Shown: positions 43,132 through 51,540, counted from the first letter of the stretch. The stretch is 53,608 bases of DNA from Streptomyces sp. NRRL S-337 (GCF_000720175.1 NZ_JOIX01000050.1:1-53608); one strand, 5' to 3'. A program made the numbers and translations. Notes: generated from the letters alone by a model not told the origin.

Positions 43132-44909
43132 CGGGCCGCCTCCCGCGCCGGGGCGGTCAGCGGGGGCTGACCGAGGACGGCGCGCATGTCGCGGACCGCC
43201 TGCCAGGTGCCGCGCCAGGTGCCGGTGACCTTCGAACGGCCGGTGCGCGGCCGGTAGGGCACCGGGCGCTCCTCGATCCGCCAGCCGGCGTCGGCGGCCC
43301 GCACGACCATCTGCAGGGGGTAGCCGCTGCGGCGGTCGGTGAGGCCGAGCCCTAGGAGTTCGGTGCGCCGGGCGGCGCGCAGCGGGCCGAGGTCGTGCAG
43401 CCGCAGTCCGGTGCGGCGGCGCAGCAGGTGGGCCAGGGCGAGGTTGCCGGCCCGGGCGTGCGGCGGCCAGGCGCCCCGTCCCTGGGGGCGTCGGCGTCCC
43501 AGCACCAGATCGCGGTCGCCGTCGCGGACCGCACGGACGAACGGGACGAGCAGCGACGGGTCCAGGGAGGCGTCGCAGTCGCAGAAGCAGACGATGTCCG
43601 CCTCGGCGGCCAGCAGTCCGGCGTGGCAGGCGGCGCCGAAGCCGCGGCGCGGTTCGCGGACGACGGTGGCGCCCAGTTCACGGGCGATCTCGGCGGAGCC
43701 GTCGGTGGAGCCGTTGTCCACCACGATCGCGCGCCAGCCGGCCGGGATGCGCGCCAGCACCCACGGGAGCGCGGCGGCCTCGTCCAGGCAGGGCAGGACG
43801 ACGTCCACGGGGGCGGGCCGGGGGGCGGTGGGGAAGGGTGGGCCGGTGCCGGTGGGTGCGGCGGTCCGCATCTCCTCCCGGGCGAACTCGGCCATGCCCT
43901 CCTCGAATCCGATCGCCGCCCGCCAGCCGAGGTCCTCGGCGATCCGCCGCGACGACGCGGTGATGTGGCGCACGTCGCCGAGCCGGTACTCCCCCGTCAC
44001 CACCGGCGCCGGTCCGCCGTACGCGGCGGCCAGCTCCCGCGCCATCTCGCCCACGGTGTGCGGGACGCCGCTGCCGGTGTTGTACGCGGTCAGGGTGGCG
44101 GACGCCCGGTCCGGCAAGGTGGTCAGGGCCCGTACGTTGGCGGCCGCGACGTCCCGGACGTGCACGAAGTCCCGCCGCTGGCCGCCGTCCTCGTACACGG
44201 TCGGGGGCTCGCCGCGGGCGAGGGCGGAGCGGAAGAACGAGGCCACCCCGGCGTAGGGGGTGTCCCGCGGCATGCCGGGGCCGTAGACGTTGTGGTAGCG
44301 CAGTGCGACGGCCCGGCCGCCGGTCGCCCGGGCCCAGGAGGCGGCGAGGTGTTCCTGGGCGAGCTTGGTGGTCGCGTAGACGTTGCGGGGGTCGGTGGGC
44401 GCGGCCTCGTCGACCAGGCCCGGCAGCAGCTCGGAGCGGCAGTGCGGGCAGCGGGGTTCGAACCGGCCGGCGTCCAGGTCCGCCACCGCGCGCGGCCCGG
44501 GGCGCACCGCCCCGTGTGCCGGGCAGGTGTAGCGGCCCTCCCCGTAGACCACCATGGATCCGGCGAGCACCAGGTGTGGGACCCCGGCCGTGGCCATCGC
44601 CGACAGCAGGACGGCGGTCCCCAGGTCGTTGCAGCCGACGTAGTCGGGGGCGTCGGCGAAGTCCTTGCCCAGGCCGACCATGGCGGCCTGGTGGCAGACC
44701 GCGTCCATACCGCGCAGGGCGGCCTCGACGGCCGGCCGGTCCCGTACGTCGGCGACGATCCGCCGGGTGCCGGGCCGCGCCGGCGGGGGTTCGCGGTGTG
44801 CCGTGGGCAGCAGGGCGTCGAGTACGACGGGCTCGTGGCCGTCGGCCAGCAGTGCGTCGACGACCTGTGATCCGATGAATCCGGCGCCGCCGGTGACCAG
44901 TACGCGCAT
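43128..44909 (-). CDS. NAD-epimerase/dehydratase fused to GT2 glycosyltransferase
   Basis: 593 aa bifunctional protein. Residues 1-360 are an extended SDR: GGAGFIG at 7-13, Ser118, Y178-x3-K182. An insertion between strand and catalytic Tyr has C129-x2-H132 and C154-x2-C157, a zinc-ribbon-like knuckle not found in standard UDP-glucose epimerases. Residues about 367-593 are a GT2 domain (VVLPCLDEAAALPWVLA, DCDAS, then WPPHARAGNLALAHLL). Such a chain could make a nucleotide sugar and transfer it. First gene of a three-gene overlapping operon. No strong ribosome site before ATG 44909. Confidence 0.85.
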   Translation of the reverse strand: MRVLVTGGAGFIGSQVVDALLADGHEPVVLDALLPTAHREPPPARPGTRRIVADVRDRPAVEAALRGMDAVCHQAAMVGLGKDFADAPDYVGCNDLGTAVLLSAMATAGVPHLVLAGSMVVYGEGRYTCPAHGAVRPGPRAVADLDAGRFEPRCPHCRSELLPGLVDEAAPTDPRNVYATTKLAQEHLAASWARATGGRAVALRYHNVYGPGMPRDTPYAGVASFFRSALARGEPPTVYEDGGQRRDFVHVRDVAAANVRALTTLPDRASATLTAYNTGSGVPHTVGEMARELAAAYGGPAPVVTGEYRLGDVRHITASSRRIAEDLGWRAAIGFEEGMAEFAREEMRTAAPTGTGPPFPTAPRPAPVDVVLPCLDEAAALPWVLARIPAGWRAIVVDNGSTDGSAEIARELGATVVREPRRGFGAACHAGLLAAEADIVCFCDCDASLDPSLLVPFVRAVRDGDRDLVLGRRRPQGRGAWPPHARAGNLALAHLLRRRTGLRLHDLGPLRAARRTELLGLGLTDRRSGYPLQMVVRAADAGWRIEERPVPYRPRTGRSKVTGTWRGTWQAVRDMRAVLGQPPLTAPAREAAR

Positions 44910-45052
44910 GCCGGTCACGCTAAGCGCGGCCGGGCCGGAAGCCCCGCGCCACGGCCGCCGTGTCACGGGTCCGTAAGATCCGGGCGTTCGTGACCGGCGG
45001 ATGTTCCCGCCACTGCGATTCGGTAACGGGCCTCGGTGAGGTATTTCGATAC

Positions 45053-45070
45053 GGCATATGTTGCATATGC
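45053..45070. promoter_or_regulatory. Paired CATATG element
   Basis: GGCATATGTTGCATATGC: two GCATATG units, each built on a palindromic CATATG, 9 bp apart centre to centre. In the 252-bp divergent region between the SDR-GT2 operon and the SpoIIE phosphatase. AT-rich in GC-rich DNA, so selection is plausible. Confidence 0.4.
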
Positions 45071-45161
45071 TCAGGTCAGGGGTCTGGGGGCCGTTTTCGG
45101 ACAGTCCGACGGCCGAGGCCCCTCCACCCGATCACCTCACACCACACCGTCGGAGACCGCC

Positions 45162-46265
45162 TTGGCCGTGGAGAACGGGGAGCGCCGCACCGGCTCCCGT
45201 GTGCTGTCCGTGCTCCCCTACACGGTCATGGCCGTGGTCACCGCCGTCGACCTGACCGCGGGGCCCGGTGTGGGTTTCCTGCCGCTGGTGTCCCTGGGGC
45301 CCGCGTTCGCCGGACTGGTCGGCGGCTGGCGGCGGACCGCACTGGCCGGGCTGACCGCGTTCGTCCTCTGCCTCGGTCTGGGCGTCTACAACGGGGTGTA
45401 CGAGAGCCGGCGCGGGCTGACCGCGCTGCTGTCGGTGGCCGGGGTGACCGCGGCCGGGGTGGTCGCCGCGGTGATGCGGCAGCGCCGGGAGGCCGAGCTG
45501 GCCAGCGTCCGCTCGATCGCCGAGGTGGCCCAGCGGGTGCTGCTGCGGCCGGTGCCGCGCAGCGCCGGGCCCCTGCGGATCGCGGTCTCCTACACGTCGG
45601 CGGTGGCCGAGGCCCGGATCGGCGGGGACCTGTACGAGGTGGTGACCTCGCCCGCCGGTGTCCGGATCATCGTCGGGGACGTCCAGGGCAAGGGGCTGGA
45701 GGCCGTGGAGAGCGCGGCGGTGGTGCTCGGCGCGTTCCGCGAGGCGGCGTACGACGAGCCCGATCTGCCGGCCGTCGGCGAGCGCGTCGAACGGGCCCTG
45801 AACCGCCATCTGTCCGGCGAACGCTTCGTCACGGCCGTGCTCGCCGAGATCGGTGACGGTCCGCACGCCACTCTGCTCAACTACGGCCATCCGGCGCCGC
45901 TGGTCGTCCGCCCCGCCGGCACGGTCGGTTTCCCCGCGCCGCCGGAACGGTCGCTTCCGCTCGGCCTCACCTGGCACGCCGCGAACAACCCGGTGCCCTA
46001 CGAGGTGCCGTTCAGCCCCGGCGACCAGCTGCTCTTCTACACCGACGGGGTCAGTGAGGCGCGCGACGCGGCCGGCCGCTTCTATCCGCTCGACGACCGG
46101 GCGGCGCTGCTCAAGGAGGCCGACCCGGAGGCCGCCCTGCGCGCGGTGCGCGAGGACCTGGTCGAGCATGCCGAGGGCCCGCTGCACGACGACGCCGCGA
46201 TGCTGCTGGTCCGCTACCGCGACGAGCACTCCGCCGGTACCGCGGGGAGCGGCAGTCCGGCGTAG
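45162..46265 (+). CDS. Membrane PP2C (SpoIIE) phosphatase, short form
   Basis: 367 aa: three or four N-terminal helices (about 15-110), a short coiled linker (RQRREAELASVRSIAEVAQRVL), and a SpoIIE/PP2C domain with GGDLYEV, GDVQGKGLEAV and a terminal DDAAMLLVRY. Lacks the sensor and ATPase domains of the larger phosphatase at 1466. Likely dephosphorylates an anti-anti-sigma factor. TTG 45162 (CGGAGA upstream) is preferred; GTG 45168 is an alternative. 3' end overlaps convergent pobA by 52 bp. Confidence 0.85.
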   Translation: MAVENGERRTGSRVLSVLPYTVMAVVTAVDLTAGPGVGFLPLVSLGPAFAGLVGGWRRTALAGLTAFVLCLGLGVYNGVYESRRGLTALLSVAGVTAAGVVAAVMRQRREAELASVRSIAEVAQRVLLRPVPRSAGPLRIAVSYTSAVAEARIGGDLYEVVTSPAGVRIIVGDVQGKGLEAVESAAVVLGAFREAAYDEPDLPAVGERVERALNRHLSGERFVTAVLAEIGDGPHATLLNYGHPAPLVVRPAGTVGFPAPPERSLPLGLTWHAANNPVPYEVPFSPGDQLLFYTDGVSEARDAAGRFYPLDDRAALLKEADPEAALRAVREDLVEHAEGPLHDDAAMLLVRYRDEHSAGTAGSGSPA

Positions 46266-47452
46266 TTCTCGGCGAGTTCGGCCGCGGCGTGCGGGGCGGT
46301 GGCGATCCGGTCGAGCTGGGCGAGTTGCAGCCGGGTGTCGAACGGCGACTGGTCCGGGGCGGTGTGCAAGGTCGTCGTCATGAAGGCCGAGAAGTGCTCG
46401 GCGCGCCAGACGCGGCGCAGGCAGGTGGCGGAGTAGGCGTCCAGCAGTTCCGTCGAGCCGGTCGTGTGCAGACGGTCCAGGGCGCGGGCGAGGAGGGTGA
46501 CGTCGGCGACGGCGAGGTTGAGGCCCTTGGCTCCGGTGGGCGGCACGATGTGCGCCGCGTCGCCCGCCAGCAGCACCCGGCCGTAGCGCATCGGTTCGGT
46601 GACGGAACTGCGCATGGGCAGCACCGACTTGGCGGTGATCGGGCCGCGCGCCAGCTTCCAGGGGGCGGCGCCGGTGGCCGGGTCGACGGCCGCCCGGGTC
46701 TCCAGTTCGTTCCAGATCCGGTCGTCGGGCCAGTCCGCCGGGTCGGTTCCGTTGGGGACCTGGAGGTAGAGCCGGCTGACGGTCGGGCTGCGCATGCTGA
46801 ACAGGGCGAAGCCGCGCGCGGAGTGGGCGTAGACCAACTCGTCCGCGGAGGGCGGGGCGTCGGCGAGCACGCCGAGCCAGGAGTAGGGGTAGCCGCGCTC
46901 GTAGGTACGCCGTTGGTCCTCCGGTACGGCCCGGCGGGTCACGCCGTGGAAGCCGTCGCAGCCGACGACGTAGTCGCAGTGGAGGGTGTGTACGCGGCCC
47001 TGGTACCGGTAGTGGACGGCGGGGCGGTCCCCGTCCGCCCCTTCGACGGTGAGCGCCTCCGCCCCGAACAACAGCGGTGCACCGTCAGCGAGTTGGAGGG
47101 CGATGAGGTCCTTGACGACCTCCGTCTGGGCGTAGACCGTCACCCGGCGGCCGCCGGTGAGCTCCGGGAGGTCGAGGCGGTGGGCCCGCCCGGCGAAGCG
47201 CAGCTCGATGCCGTCGTGCACCAGGCCCTCGCGGTCCAGCCGGGCCCCGGCTCCGCAGCCGCGCAGCACGTCGACGGTGCCCTGTTCGAGGAGGCCGGCG
47301 CGCTGCCGCCGCTCCACGTAACCGCGGTCGCGGCTCTCCAGGACGGCGCAGTCGATGCCGGACCGGTGCAGCAGGCGGGCCAGCAGCAGTCCGGCGGGGC
47401 CGCCGCCGATGATGCCGACGGTGGTGCGGCGGACGGGCGGTGGGGGTGTCAC
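46214..47452 (-). CDS. pobA: 4-hydroxybenzoate 3-monooxygenase
   Basis: 412 aa flavin monooxygenase: GGGPAGLLLARLL FAD fingerprint, CDGFHGVTR, and LLAGDAAHIVPPTGAKGLNLA. Hydroxylates 4-hydroxybenzoate to protocatechuate using NAD(P)H and oxygen, feeding the upstream pca genes. Overlaps the pcaD stop by 4 bp, so it is the last gene of the pca operon. The RQRAGLLEQGTVDVL segment fits PHBH rather than phenol hydroxylases. Confidence 0.93.
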   Translation of the reverse strand: MTPPPPVRRTTVGIIGGGPAGLLLARLLHRSGIDCAVLESRDRGYVERRQRAGLLEQGTVDVLRGCGAGARLDREGLVHDGIELRFAGRAHRLDLPELTGGRRVTVYAQTEVVKDLIALQLADGAPLLFGAEALTVEGADGDRPAVHYRYQGRVHTLHCDYVVGCDGFHGVTRRAVPEDQRRTYERGYPYSWLGVLADAPPSADELVYAHSARGFALFSMRSPTVSRLYLQVPNGTDPADWPDDRIWNELETRAAVDPATGAAPWKLARGPITAKSVLPMRSSVTEPMRYGRVLLAGDAAHIVPPTGAKGLNLAVADVTLLARALDRLHTTGSTELLDAYSATCLRRVWRAEHFSAFMTTTLHTAPDQSPFDTRLQLAQLDRIATAPHAAAELAENYAGLPLPAVPAECSSR

Positions 47453-48285
47453 GGCGCGGTTCCTTCCGAGAGGTACGAGGCGGGGACGCGGACCGCCCCG
47501 GGGGCGTCCGGCGGTGCGGCGAGGTGGCCGAGGAGGGCGGCCAGGACGGCGGCGGGGCGTTCGACGCCCGCGAGGTGGGCGGCGCCGGGCAGTTCGAGGA
47601 GGCCGGCGCCGGGGATGCCGTCGACGAGTGCGCGGGCGTGCGGGGGCGGGGTGGCCGGATCGGTGCGGCCCGCGACGACGAGGGTGGGTGCGGTGATGCG
47701 GGCGAGGTCGCCGCGCAGGTCGTAGCCGGCGAGGGCGTCGCAGCAGGCCGCGTAGCCGGCGGGGGCGATGCGCCGCCGCAGGGTGGCGAGCAGCGCGGTG
47801 GCCGCCGGGGAAGCGGCGAAGTCCGGGGTGAACCAGCGGCCGGCGGCGGTGTCGGCGACCGGCCCGAGCCCCGAGCTCCGTACCAGGGCGGCCCGTTCGT
47901 GCCAGGCCTCCGGGTCACCGAACCGCGCGGAGGAGCAGATCAGGACGAGCGAGGCGATCCGCTCGGGGTGGTGGGCGGCGAGCCAGGCGCCGACCGCGCC
48001 GCCGAGCGAGATCCCGGCGTAGGAGAAACGGTCGATGCCGAGGCCGTCGGCGAGCGCGAGGACCCCGCGGGCGAGGGCCGGGACGGTGGTGGTGGCGACG
48101 GAGGGGGTGCCGCCGTGACCCGGAAGGTCCCAGCGCACGACGCGGAACTGCTCTGCCAGCGCGGCGAGTTGAGGGTCCCAAACGGAGAGTTCGGTGCCGA
48201 GGGAGGGGCCCAGGACGAGTGGTGGGGCGCCGTCCGGACCGTCGAGGGCGTGGTGCGGCGGCGGGCCGGCGGGCGGGCGGGTCAT
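47449..48285 (-). CDS. pcaD: 3-oxoadipate enol-lactonase, stand-alone form
   Basis: 278 aa alpha/beta-hydrolase: GISLGGAVGAW nucleophile elbow, LVVAGRTDPATPP acid, AAHLAGVERP histidine. Hydrolyses beta-ketoadipate enol-lactone to beta-ketoadipate. In many streptomycetes this domain is fused to 4-carboxymuconolactone decarboxylase (PcaL); here the chain stops after the hydrolase with a 20-residue tail, and no decarboxylase domain follows. ATGA overlaps on both sides. Confidence 0.9.
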   Translation of the reverse strand: MTRPPAGPPPHHALDGPDGAPPLVLGPSLGTELSVWDPQLAALAEQFRVVRWDLPGHGGTPSVATTTVPALARGVLALADGLGIDRFSYAGISLGGAVGAWLAAHHPERIASLVLICSSARFGDPEAWHERAALVRSSGLGPVADTAAGRWFTPDFAASPAATALLATLRRRIAPAGYAACCDALAGYDLRGDLARITAPTLVVAGRTDPATPPPHARALVDGIPGAGLLELPGAAHLAGVERPAAVLAALLGHLAAPPDAPGAVRVPASYLSEGTAP

Positions 48286-49817
48286 ACGGGCTCCTGCGGG
48301 GTGTGCACGGTACGTTCCAGCGCCCGGTCCACCAGGGCACCGGCGGATCCCACGTAGGCGGTGGGGTCCAGGAGTTGGCCGAGGCCTTCAGGCGGCATGT
48401 CCTCGCCCAAGGCGTCGCGGAGTGCCGTGGCCAGGGGGACGCCCTGTTCGGCGGTGCGGCGGGCCGCGGCATCCAGGAGGCGGCGGGCCTCGGCGCGGCC
48501 GGTCCGGGCGGCGAGGACCGCGACCAGGCGTTCGGTGACGACCAGGCCGCCGGTGGCGTCGAGGTGCTGCCGCATGCGGTCCGGATGCACCCGGAGGTCA
48601 CCGGTGAGCTCGGCGGCGTCCCGGGCGGCGCCGCCCACCAGCCGCAGGGCGTCCCGCAGCGGCTGCCATTCGGCGTGCCAGGCACCGGCCGGACGCTCGT
48701 CCTCGGCGGCCAGCGCGCCGTACAGCACCGCGGCGAGCGCCGGGACCTGGCGGGCGGCGGCCGCGATCAGCGTGGCGCGCACCGGGTTGGCCTTGTGCGG
48801 CATGGCGGACGATCCGCCGCCGCTGCCCTCCGACAGCTCGCCGATCTCCGTACGGGAGAGGGTCAGGACATCGGCGGCGAGCTTGCCGAGGGCACCGGCG
48901 GTGAAGGCGAGCGCCCCGGCGAGATCGGCGACCGGGGTGCGCAGGGTGTGCCAGGGCAGGCCGGGTTCGGCGAGCCCGGTCTCGGCGGCGTACGCGGCGA
49001 GCAGCCGGGTGCCGGGGTCCTGGCCCGCGGTGGCCGGTGCGCGGTCGGCCTCGGCGTGCGCATGGAGGACGGCCGGGGTGCCCTCGGCCTCGGCGTACGC
49101 GTGGAAGGCGGCCAGGGTGCCGGCCGCGCCGCCCAGTTGGACGGGCAGCGCGGCGCGGACGGCCGTGAGCCGGGCGTGGGCGTCGAGCACCAGGCTGCGC
49201 CAGCCCGCGGCCTTGAGGCCGAAGGTGGTCGGCACCGCGTGCTGGGTGAGGGTCCGGCCGGCCATCGGGGTGTCGCGGTGCGCCGCGGCGGTCCGGCGCA
49301 GCGCCTCGGCGGTCCGGGCCAGGTCCGCCAGTACGGGCTCCAGCGCTCGGGTGCAGACCAGCATGGTGGCGGTGTCGAGGATGTCCTGGCTGGTGGCGCC
49401 GCGGTGCACGTAGCCGGCGGCCTCGGGGGCGCGGGCGGCGACCGCGGCGGTCAGGTCGGCGACGAGCGGGACGACGGGGTTGCCCGCGGCCCGGGCCCGG
49501 CGGGCGAGCGTGCCGGGGTCGTACCGGCCGGGCTCGGCGGCCGCGGCGGTGACCGCGGCGGCCGCCTCCTCCGGCGCGAGCCCGGCGGCGGCCTGGGCGC
49601 GGGTCAGCGCGACCTCGGCGTCGAGCAGGGCGCGCAGATAGGCGGTGTCCCCGGTGGCGCCGGCCACGGCGGAGCCGGCCCGGGACGGCGCGAGCAGCCC
49701 CAGGTCGGCGTCGTCGTGGGGAGGTGGGTGCGGTGCGGCGGCGGGGGCCGGGTGGGTGGCGGAACGGTGGTCCTGGTGGCGCGGGGCGTCGGAGCGGGGG
49801 CGGTCATCGGAACGCAA
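48282..49817 (-). CDS. pcaB: 3-carboxy-cis,cis-muconate cycloisomerase
   Basis: Up to 511 aa, fumarase/aspartase superfamily. Signature GGSSAMPHKANP; N-terminal AYLRALLDAEVALTRAQAAAGL; HRGATSQDILDTA. Converts 3-carboxymuconate to 4-carboxymuconolactone. The conserved part starts at DADLGLLAP (about residue 37). Start is uncertain: TTG 49817 has GAGGAG 10 nt upstream and overlaps pcaG by 14 bp, but the ATGA-type start seen elsewhere in this operon (ATG 49807) is in another frame that stops at 49604. Confidence 0.88.
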   Translation of the reverse strand: MRSDDRPRSDAPRHQDHRSATHPAPAAAPHPPPHDDADLGLLAPSRAGSAVAGATGDTAYLRALLDAEVALTRAQAAAGLAPEEAAAAVTAAAAEPGRYDPGTLARRARAAGNPVVPLVADLTAAVAARAPEAAGYVHRGATSQDILDTATMLVCTRALEPVLADLARTAEALRRTAAAHRDTPMAGRTLTQHAVPTTFGLKAAGWRSLVLDAHARLTAVRAALPVQLGGAAGTLAAFHAYAEAEGTPAVLHAHAEADRAPATAGQDPGTRLLAAYAAETGLAEPGLPWHTLRTPVADLAGALAFTAGALGKLAADVLTLSRTEIGELSEGSGGGSSAMPHKANPVRATLIAAAARQVPALAAVLYGALAAEDERPAGAWHAEWQPLRDALRLVGGAARDAAELTGDLRVHPDRMRQHLDATGGLVVTERLVAVLAARTGRAEARRLLDAAARRTAEQGVPLATALRDALGEDMPPEGLGQLLDPTAYVGSAGALVDRALERTVHTPQEPV

Positions 49818-50481
49818 GGAAGACCGTCTCCTCGTGGGTGCCGTCGGCGGTCTGCTGCAGCTGTACGTCGAAGCGGTAGCGGTCCGGGCCGTCCGGGTGG
49901 GCGAGCAGCGTGCGGGCCCGGTGGTCGGGCAGCCGGGACAGCAGCGGGTCGGCGGCGTGGGCCTCGGCGTGTTCGGGGAAGTAGACGCGAGTGAAGAGGT
50001 GGTGCAGCAGTCCGCGGGCGAAGACGCAGACGGCGAGGTAGGGCGCGGCGTCGGGGTGGCCGGCCGGGGCGGTGGCGGGCAGGGTGTGCAGGACGTAGCG
50101 GCCGTCGGCGTCGGTCGGGACCCGGCCGAATCCCGTGAAGTCCAGGCCGTGGCGGCCGATGACCGCCCCGGTGACCGGGTCGCGGCGCAGCGAGCCGGGC
50201 GCGCCGGTGAGGCTGCCGTCCGGACCCGCCTGCCAGAACTCCAGCAGGGCGTCCGGCACCGGGGCGCCGTCCCCGTCCCGCACGAGGCCGTGGAGGGTGA
50301 TGGTGCCGGGCCGGCCGGCCGGTGCGATCTGCTCGCCGCCGCGGAACGGGAGGGCGTAGCCGTAGAACGGGCCGATGGTCTGCGAGGGCGTCGGGGGCAG
50401 CGGCGCGGCGGGGGCGCCGGCCGAGTCGGTGGTGGTGGCCGGGTCGGTGGTGGCGGCCGGATCGGTGGTGGCGCGGGGCAT
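49804..50481 (-). CDS. pcaG: Protocatechuate 3,4-dioxygenase alpha subunit
   Basis: 225 aa intradiol dioxygenase alpha chain: TIGPFYGYALPF near the start, HGLVRDGDGAPVPDALLEFWQA, FTRVYFPEHAEAH. Alpha subunits lack the full Fe ligand set; with PcaH it cleaves protocatechuate to 3-carboxy-cis,cis-muconate. Its ATG and the pcaH TGA share one base (TGATG). Confidence 0.93.
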   Translation of the reverse strand: MPRATTDPAATTDPATTTDSAGAPAAPLPPTPSQTIGPFYGYALPFRGGEQIAPAGRPGTITLHGLVRDGDGAPVPDALLEFWQAGPDGSLTGAPGSLRRDPVTGAVIGRHGLDFTGFGRVPTDADGRYVLHTLPATAPAGHPDAAPYLAVCVFARGLLHHLFTRVYFPEHAEAHAADPLLSRLPDHRARTLLAHPDGPDRYRFDVQLQQTADGTHEETVFLAFR

Positions 50482-51344
50482 CAGTGGCCCTCCTCGGTCC
50501 AGGTGGCGGACGGGCCGTCCAGGACGATGTCCCAGCGGTAGCCCAACGTCCGCCCGGGGCAGGAGAGTTCGTGGTCGTAGGTGGCGACCAGGCGGGCGCG
50601 GGCGGCCGGGTCGGTGACCGACTGGAGGATCGGGTCGTAGGGGAAGAGCGGGTCGCCGGGGAAGTACATCTGGGTGATCAGCCGCTGGGTGAAGGCCGTG
50701 CCGAAGAGCGAGAAGTGGATGTGGGCCGGGCGCCAGGCGTTGTCGTGATTGCGCCAGGGGTAGGCGCCGGGCCTGATGGTGGTGAAGGTGTAACGGCCCT
50801 GATCGTCGGTCAGACAGCGGCCCGCACCGGTGAAGTTCGGGTCGAGCGGCGCGGGGTGCTGGTCGCGCTGGTGGGCGTACCGGCCGGAGGCGTTGGCCTG
50901 CCAGATCTCGACGAGCTGACCGCGCACGGGGCGACCGGTGCGGTCGAGGATGCGCCCGGTGACGGTGATCCGCTCGCCGAGCGGCTCGCCCGGGTGCTGC
51001 CGGGTGAGGTCGGCGTCGAGGTCGGTGACGTCCGTGACGCCGAACGCGGGGCCGGTCAGCTCGACGGCCTCCGGGTCGGCCAGGTGGTCGATCTCGACCG
51101 GCGGCTGCCGGGGGTGGCGGGGGGTGCTGCTGCGGTACGGGGTGTAGTCCCGCGCGGGGTGCGCCGGGGCGGGGAGGCCGCCGACCCGGTCCCGGTCGGC
51201 GGCGGCGGACCGCGCGGCGATCTCCCGGCTGATGTCGGCCTGGGTGGGCAGGGGCGGCGCGGGCGCGACGAGCGGCCGGGGGCCGCGAAGCGGGGCGCCG
51301 GGCAGGAAGGTGGGAGTCGCCGGGGTGAACGGGGTCAGGGTCAT
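50481..51344 (-). CDS. pcaH: Protocatechuate 3,4-dioxygenase beta subunit
   Basis: 287 aa catalytic beta chain. Iron ligands recognisable as Tyr in SGRYAHQRDQ, Tyr in GAYPWRNHDN and the two His of AHIHFSLFG; TGRILDRTGRPVRGQLVEIWQANA is the intradiol core. N-terminal extension of about 35 Pro/Ala-rich residues. ATG 51344 has GAGAGGG upstream. Separated from pcaF by 196 bp of repeat-rich DNA, the only sizeable gap in the operon. Confidence 0.94.
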   Translation of the reverse strand: MTLTPFTPATPTFLPGAPLRGPRPLVAPAPPLPTQADISREIAARSAAADRDRVGGLPAPAHPARDYTPYRSSTPRHPRQPPVEIDHLADPEAVELTGPAFGVTDVTDLDADLTRQHPGEPLGERITVTGRILDRTGRPVRGQLVEIWQANASGRYAHQRDQHPAPLDPNFTGAGRCLTDDQGRYTFTTIRPGAYPWRNHDNAWRPAHIHFSLFGTAFTQRLITQMYFPGDPLFPYDPILQSVTDPAARARLVATYDHELSCPGRTLGYRWDIVLDGPSATWTEEGH

Positions 51345-51357
51345 GGGTGCCCTCTCC

Positions 51358-51450
51358 GTGCGGGTGGTCGGGGCGGTGCGGGTGGTCGCGGCCGGTGGTC
51401 GGTTCCGTGCGGGTGGCCGGGGGCCGGGGCGGTGCGGGAGGTTACGGGTG
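51358..51450. repeat. GTGCGGGTGGTCGGGG-type repeats inside the pca operon
   Basis: Two adjacent 18-bp units (51358-51375, 51376-51393; 15 or more matches), a partial unit, a third copy at about 51407-51423 and a diverged one from 51432. Occupies about half of the pcaF-pcaH gap, just upstream of the pcaH ribosome site. Confidence 0.7.
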
Positions 51451-51540
51451 CGGGAGCATCGAGCGGTGACGAGGCCGCGCGCCGGCACGTCCGTGGCGCG
51501 GCGCCCCTGCAGGATGCGGCTCCCGGCGCCGGGCGGGTAA

